Shown: piece after piece, positions 6,964-10,250 of the stretch
Numbering within the stretch: the first letter of the stretch is position 1
Layout of the letters: every line of letters begins with the position of its first letter
Assembly (NCBI GenBank): GCA_030624785.1
Contig: JAUXJK010000044.1
Span: forward strand, 1-10,250
DNA length: 10,250 bases
From: Actinomycetes bacterium
Lineage (GTDB): Bacteria; Actinomycetota; Thermoleophilia; Gaiellales; Gaiellaceae
Direction of reading: 5' to 3'
Program-made: the position numbers and the translations under genes
The notes under the pieces: generated by a model
What the model saw: only the letters and a program-made list of their open reading frames with translations
What the model was told of the DNA's origin: nothing
Databases searched by the model: none

Positions 6964-7914
6964 GTGGAGGCAACCGAGAAGATCTGGTTCAACGGTGAGC
7001 TCGTCGACTGGGCCGACGCGACCGTGCACGTTGGGTGTCACGGTCTTCACTACGGCTCCGGCGTGTTCGAAGGGATCCGGTGCTACGAAACACCGAACGG
7101 TCCCGCCGTGTTCCGTCTGACCGATCACATGGAGCGGCTCCATCGGTCGGCTCAGCTGATCTACATGGACATCCCGTATTCGGTTGCCGAGCTCGTTCAA
7201 GCGACGCACGATGTCGTCGACACGAATGGTCTTCCGGAGTCGTATATCCGGCCGATTGCGTTCTACGGCTACGGAACGCTCGGCGTGCCACCCCGTGACA
7301 ATCCGGTCTACGTCGCGATCATGAATTGGCCCTGGGGTACGTATCTGGGCGAAGACGCGATGGAGAGCGGTATTCGCGCCAAGATCTCGACCTGGCGACG
7401 CGTCGGTGCAAATACGATTCCACACGCGGCGAAGGCGACCGGGGTCTACCTGAACTCGATGCTGGCGGTGCTGGAGGCATCACGCGCCGGCTACGAAGAG
7501 GCCATCCTGCTGACCGAGGATGGCTACGTCGGCGACGGCTCAGGTGAGAATCTCTTTCTCGTCAAGGACGGCGTCCTCTACACGCCCGACCTCTCAGCCT
7601 CGATCCTGCCCGGTCTGACACGGGACGCTGTCGTAACGATCGCGCGAGAGCTTGGCCACGAGGTGCGATCGAAACAACTGATCCGAACGGATCTCTATGC
7701 GGCAGATGAATTGTTCATGACTGGAACGGCCGCGGAAGTGACGCCCATCCGCTCGGTGGATGACATCACGATCGGCGAACCGGGCCCGCTAACGACGGCT
7801 CTCCAACAGACCTACCTCGACGTCGTTCGCGGACGCGACGATCGGTGGTCGCAGTGGTTGGAGTATTCGCCAGCCATGCGAACGCAGGCCGCTGGCAACC
7901 CGACCGCTAGCTAG
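6964..7914 (+). CDS. ilvE: Branched-chain amino acid aminotransferase
   Basis: IlvE is a fold-type IV PLP aminotransferase that moves the amino group from glutamate to the keto acids of valine, leucine and isoleucine, the last step of their synthesis. The product has 316 residues, matching the family. Seen: KIWFNGELVDW at the N-terminus; HGLHYGSGVFEGIRCY (26-41); DHMERLHRSA (54-63); PLP-binding Lys157 in PHAAKATGVYLNS; GSGENLFLV with Glu195 (192-200); ILPGLTRD; and FMTGTAAEVTPI (251-262). The last ~20 residues are a non-conserved tail. The GTG at 6964 is chosen because the family N-terminus begins at once and no earlier in-frame start fits. It follows the deacylase gene by 32 bases and is followed by an inverted repeat. 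D-amino-acid transaminase relatives share the fold, but the N-terminal motifs favour IlvE. Confidence 0.95.
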   Translation: MEATEKIWFNGELVDWADATVHVGCHGLHYGSGVFEGIRCYETPNGPAVFRLTDHMERLHRSAQLIYMDIPYSVAELVQATHDVVDTNGLPESYIRPIAFYGYGTLGVPPRDNPVYVAIMNWPWGTYLGEDAMESGIRAKISTWRRVGANTIPHAAKATGVYLNSMLAVLEASRAGYEEAILLTEDGYVGDGSGENLFLVKDGVLYTPDLSASILPGLTRDAVVTIARELGHEVRSKQLIRTDLYAADELFMTGTAAEVTPIRSVDDITIGEPGPLTTALQQTYLDVVRGRDDRWSQWLEYSPAMRTQAAGNPTAS

Positions 7915-7921
7915 GGCGGAT

Positions 7922-7961
7922 CGTCTGAGCGCCAGGTTGGTCCGTCCGTTTCGCTCAGATG
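7922..7961 (+). terminator. Inverted repeat / hairpin after ilvE
   Basis: cgtctgagcg (7922-7931) pairs with cgctcagatg (7952-7961) over 10 base pairs, one of them a G-T wobble, around a 20-base loop. It starts 8 bases after the ilvE stop and has no T-tract. It could be a terminator of a T-less type, an RNA processing or stability element between two genes, or an operator. The right arm contains the ATG at 7959, which argues against that codon being the next gene's start. Confidence 0.35.
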
Positions 7962-7988
7962 TCGTCCGGGGAGTCGGATCGACTGCTC

Positions 7989-9116
7989 ATGAGTGATCCC
8001 ATCCCACTCGCTCTCCCTGCGATCGGCGAGCGCGAGCGCGAGCTTGTCGCTGATGTTCTTACATCGGGACGACTCGCCCTCAGCCCAATGGTCGAACGCT
8101 TTGAGCATCTTGTCGCGGCCGCAGTCGACGCGCCCCATGCGGTCGCTGTCTCGAGTGGAACGACGGGTCTGCATCTTGCAGTTCGCATGGCCGAGATCTC
8201 CGCAGGAGACGAGGTCATCACCTCGCCATTCTCCTTCGTGGCTTCGGCGAACTGCGTGCTCTACGAAGGTGCAAAACCTGTCTTTGTCGACATAGATCCG
8301 GACACGCTCAATCTCGATCCCGCGGCGGTCGAGAACGCGATTACGCCGCGTACGCGGGCCATTCTCCCGATCGACATTTTTGGCTACCCAGTGGAGCTCG
8401 ATGAGCTTCGAGATATCGCCGCTCGCTACGAACTCGCGCTCATCCAGGATTCCTGCGAAGCACTCGGCGCCCGCTACCGGGGGCAAGCCCTCGGCTCGCA
8501 CGGACACCCAACGGTCTTTGCGTTCTATCCGAACAAGCAGATCACCACGGGGGAGGGCGGGGCGCTCGTTGTCGAGACCGTAGACGAATGGCGTTTGGCT
8601 AAGAGCCTCGCGAATCAGGGGCGCGCCGACAGCGGGGGCTGGCTCGAGCATGCGCGACTTGGCTTCAACTACCGGATGAGCGATGTCACGGCAGCCATAG
8701 GCGTTGGCCAACTTGAGAAACTGGACGACGTGCTCGCGGCTCGTTCGACGGCCGCGACGCGATACACGGAGGCTCTCGACGTCGTACCTGGGCTTGAGAC
8801 GCCGTGTTCCGACGATCCCGACCACACTCGTTCGTGGTTTGTCTACGTCGTGAAGCTGGCTTCGGAGATCGACCGTGAAGCTGTGATTTCTCAACTTGCA
8901 GATGCAGGTATCTCGACCAGCCGATACCTGCCATCAATTCATCTCCAGCCATATATGCGCGAGCAGTTTGGTTTTCGAGAAGGAATGTTCCCCGTGTGCG
9001 AAGACACGAGTTCGCGCACGCTCGCGCTTCCGTTTTTCACCGACATCACGGAACACCAACAAGAGCGTGTGTGCGACGCTGTCGCCCGGGCCGTCAGCGG
9101 TACACTGTCTGCCTGA
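7989..9116 (+). CDS. DegT/DnrJ/EryC1/StrS-family PLP sugar aminotransferase
   Basis: Family members transfer an amino group to keto-sugars attached to nucleotides, making amino sugars for glycans, glycolipids or antibiotics. From ATG 7989 the product has 375 residues, normal length. Seen: PLALPAIGERERELV at the N-terminus; AVSSGTTGLHLAV; TSPFSFVASANCVLYEGAKP; LPIDIFGYP; QDSCEALGARY with the PLP-contacting Asp154; FAFYPNKQITTGEGG with PLP Lys183; and LGFNYRMSDVTAAIGVGQLEKLD. ATG 7989 is preferred over ATG 7959 because the family N-terminus starts right after it, a GGGGAG lies 15 bases before it, and 7959 falls in a hairpin arm. No sugar-nucleotide dehydratase, epimerase or glycosyltransferase gene lies nearby, so the substrate is open. 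mpg follows 4 bases after its stop. Confidence 0.93.
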   Translation: MSDPIPLALPAIGERERELVADVLTSGRLALSPMVERFEHLVAAAVDAPHAVAVSSGTTGLHLAVRMAEISAGDEVITSPFSFVASANCVLYEGAKPVFVDIDPDTLNLDPAAVENAITPRTRAILPIDIFGYPVELDELRDIAARYELALIQDSCEALGARYRGQALGSHGHPTVFAFYPNKQITTGEGGALVVETVDEWRLAKSLANQGRADSGGWLEHARLGFNYRMSDVTAAIGVGQLEKLDDVLAARSTAATRYTEALDVVPGLETPCSDDPDHTRSWFVYVVKLASEIDREAVISQLADAGISTSRYLPSIHLQPYMREQFGFREGMFPVCEDTSSRTLALPFFTDITEHQQERVCDAVARAVSGTLSA

Positions 9117-9120
9117 GGAC

Positions 9121-9708
9121 ATGGCGCGGCAGAGCCACGGTGGCCGCGAGTTTTTCGTTCGGCCAGCGGTCGAGGTTGCACCAGAGCTCATCGGATCCAC
9201 CCTGTTGTTTGAGGGCGTTGGCGGCAGGATCGTGGAGGTTGAAGCGTACGATCAGAGCGAGCCGGCTAGCCACTCCTATCGGGGAGAAACACTTCGGACG
9301 CGCACGATGTTTGGGTCTGCCGGAGCCGTATACGTGTATCGCTCCTATGGGCTGCACTGGTGCATGAACATCGTGTGTGAAGACGACAGAGCTTCAGCCG
9401 TTCTGATTCGCGCGCTCGAGCCGCTCGAGGGCATTGCCGCCATGCAGACGCGTCGCGGCCGTTCCAATTCACGCGAGCTGTGTTCTGGCCCCGGCCGACT
9501 CTGTGAGGCTCTCGGCGTGACGCGTGGTCAGGACGGCGACTCGGTTCTCGCGGAGCCATTCGCATTCGCGACCGGGTCGGACGTCGTGGATGTGGTCGCG
9601 TCGCGTCGCATCGGTATCTCGAAGGCCGTTGATCTGCCCTGGCGTTTCAGCGAGCGGGGCAGTCGGTTCCTGTCACGGCCAGTGAAGGAAGCACCGACGT
9701 CACCTTGA
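9121..9708 (+). CDS. mpg: 3-methyladenine DNA glycosylase (AAG/Mpg family)
   Basis: A base-excision repair enzyme that flips out and removes alkylated or deaminated purines such as 3-methyladenine and hypoxanthine. The product has 195 residues, within the usual 180-210. Seen: FFVRPAVEVAPELIGSTLL (11-29); RIVEVEAYDQ with Glu41 at the position of the catalytic Glu and Tyr43 stacking at the lesion; SHSYRGET; RTMFGSAGAVYVYRSYGLHW (61-80); CMNIVCE; VLIRALEP; and CSGPGRLCEALG (121-132). The frame is open back to 8896, but that stretch is DegT-gene shadow. ATG 9121 is chosen because the family N-terminus begins there and it lies just 4 bases after the DegT stop. A TGAGGA overlaps that stop, though too close to the ATG to be an ideal Shine-Dalgarno. 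Probably co-transcribed with the DegT gene. Confidence 0.93.
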   Translation: MARQSHGGREFFVRPAVEVAPELIGSTLLFEGVGGRIVEVEAYDQSEPASHSYRGETLRTRTMFGSAGAVYVYRSYGLHWCMNIVCEDDRASAVLIRALEPLEGIAAMQTRRGRSNSRELCSGPGRLCEALGVTRGQDGDSVLAEPFAFATGSDVVDVVASRRIGISKAVDLPWRFSERGSRFLSRPVKEAPTSP

Positions 9709-9718
9709 GTCCCCTGCG

Positions 9719-9751
9719 GCCTTCGTAGACGTCGCACGGACGTACGAGGGC
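9719..9751. terminator. Imperfect hairpin between convergent genes, candidate bidirectional terminator
   Basis: Bases 9719-9727 pair with 9743-9751 and 9730-9733 with 9739-9742: thirteen pairs including one G-T, a two-base bulge (9728-9729) and a 5-base loop (gcacg). It lies 10 bases after the mpg stop and 7 bases from the stop of the opposing PASTA gene. It lacks a T-tract in either direction, but its position between converging stops suggests termination for both. It is the strongest structure noticed in the window. Confidence 0.5.
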
Positions 9752-9758
9752 ACGAATA

Positions 9759-10250
9759 CTAGGTGCCGGCCCGCTTCGTCACGTCGGGTTTGACGCCACC
9801 GACGGTCAGTTCGACAACCATTCCCGGCGTCGCTGCGACGTTACCTCGAGGCGACTGACTGATTACGACGCCTGCTTCGCCCTCATCGCTCTCGGTCACG
9901 ATGGTCTGCAGTTTTCGTCCGACCAGTGTTTCTTCAGCCTTCTCGACACGCCTTCCAACCACGTTCGGGACAACGCCTTGCTGTGCTTCTGCGACGACGA
10001 GCCGAACCGTGTCGAACGTCGAGAGCGTTCCTTCGGCCGGGAGCTGATCGACGACCAGGCCGAGTTGCTCGCCGGGCTCTGCCGGGCGGGTAACGATTGT
10101 TGGGAGCAGTGACACGCGCGTAAGGATTCCCTCTGCTGTAGCGAGGCGCCGCCCGACCGTGTTGGGAACTGAGACCTCGTTGCGCTTGCAGTCGGCAACT
10201 CCGGTGGGACCGCGAGAGTCAGTGAAAAGGATTCGCCTGGTGTTCTCGCA
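9759..10250 (-). CDS. PASTA-repeat protein, N-terminus beyond window (partial)
   Basis: The minus frame is open from the right edge to the TAG at 9759, giving 163 visible residues. A GTG at 10115 lies inside the first repeat and is not a real start. Two PASTA domains are seen: about residues 28-88 (VPNTVGRRLATAEGILTRV ... LPAEGT ... VRLVVAE) and about 93-152 (VPNVVGRRVEKAEETLVGRK ... SQSPRGN ... VVELTVGG). A short tail, VKPDVTKRAGT, follows. PASTA repeats bind peptidoglycan or muropeptides on the outer face of Ser/Thr kinases of the PknB type and of penicillin-binding proteins; stand-alone secreted versions exist. Before the first repeat, two Cys (visible residues 1 and 21) flank RILFTDSRGPTGVAD, which I do not recognise. 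What precedes it cannot be known here, so kinase or secreted protein remains open. Confidence 0.85.
   Translation of the reverse strand, partial: CENTRRILFTDSRGPTGVADCKRNEVSVPNTVGRRLATAEGILTRVSLLPTIVTRPAEPGEQLGLVVDQLPAEGTLSTFDTVRLVVAEAQQGVVPNVVGRRVEKAEETLVGRKLQTIVTESDEGEAGVVISQSPRGNVAATPGMVVELTVGGVKPDVTKRAGT

Noticed and set aside
7911..8894. 327-codon minus-strand frame opposite the DegT aminotransferase gene
   Set aside because: It lies wholly antisense to a gene with a complete PLP motif set, and its composition and lack of motifs mark it as a shadow.
8896..9120. 75-residue N-terminal extension of the DNA glycosylase
   Set aside because: The stretch is the overlapped 3' end of the DegT gene in another frame; the family N-terminus starts at the ATG at 9121.
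10113..10115. GTG as start of a 118-residue PASTA protein
   Set aside because: The frame is open upstream to the window edge, and the first PASTA repeat begins 18 codons before this GTG.

Overview
This window is GC-rich, densely coding bacterial chromosome. It carries ten recognisable protein genes plus one possible mini-ORF, and no gap between genes exceeds about 80 bases. I see no rRNA, tRNA, CRISPR array or mobile element. The gene styles suggest a high-GC Gram-positive, probably a deep-branching actinobacterium: a gatC-gatA-gatB run with a GTG start and 4-base overlap, a PASTA-repeat protein, candidate leaderless GTG starts, and IlvE and DegT proteins of actinobacterial type. The exact lineage is inference and cannot be fixed from sequence reading alone.

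Bases 1-3140 (+): a gatC-gatA-gatB operon. gatC is cut by the left edge. It encodes the glutamyl/aspartyl-tRNA(Gln/Asn) amidotransferase, and all expected catalytic and zinc residues are visible. gatC and gatA overlap by 4 bases. gatA and gatB are separated by 43 bases that happen to form a 16-codon ORF overlapping both genes by ATGA, a possible coupling relay.

Bases 3192-6304 (-): a three-gene run. It reads, in transcription order, a seven-span membrane protein of unknown function, an NAD-type aldehyde dehydrogenase with a good ribosome binding site, and a beta-hydroxyacid dehydrogenase of the 3-hydroxyisobutyrate dehydrogenase/tartronate semialdehyde reductase superfamily. The last two probably work on one alcohol/aldehyde/acid pathway, substrate unknown.

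Bases 6371/6386-9708 (+), divergent from the membrane protein: a YbaK/ProX-type aminoacyl-tRNA deacylase, branched-chain aminotransferase IlvE, a DegT/DnrJ/EryC1/StrS sugar aminotransferase, and a 3-methyladenine DNA glycosylase (AAG/Mpg family). The first two are close, as are the last two. A 10-bp inverted repeat lies between ilvE and the DegT gene.

Bases 9759-10250 (-): the C-terminal part of a protein with two PASTA repeats, convergent with mpg. Its N-terminus lies beyond the right edge. A strong imperfect hairpin sits between the two convergent stops.

Most of the window is ordinary housekeeping and catabolic DNA. I found no clear undescribed system. The points most worth a second look are the unknown membrane protein coupled to the dehydrogenase pair, the gatA-gatB mini-ORF, the two hairpins, the paired TAAGCT-spacer-GTG arrangements, and the PASTA protein running off the edge.
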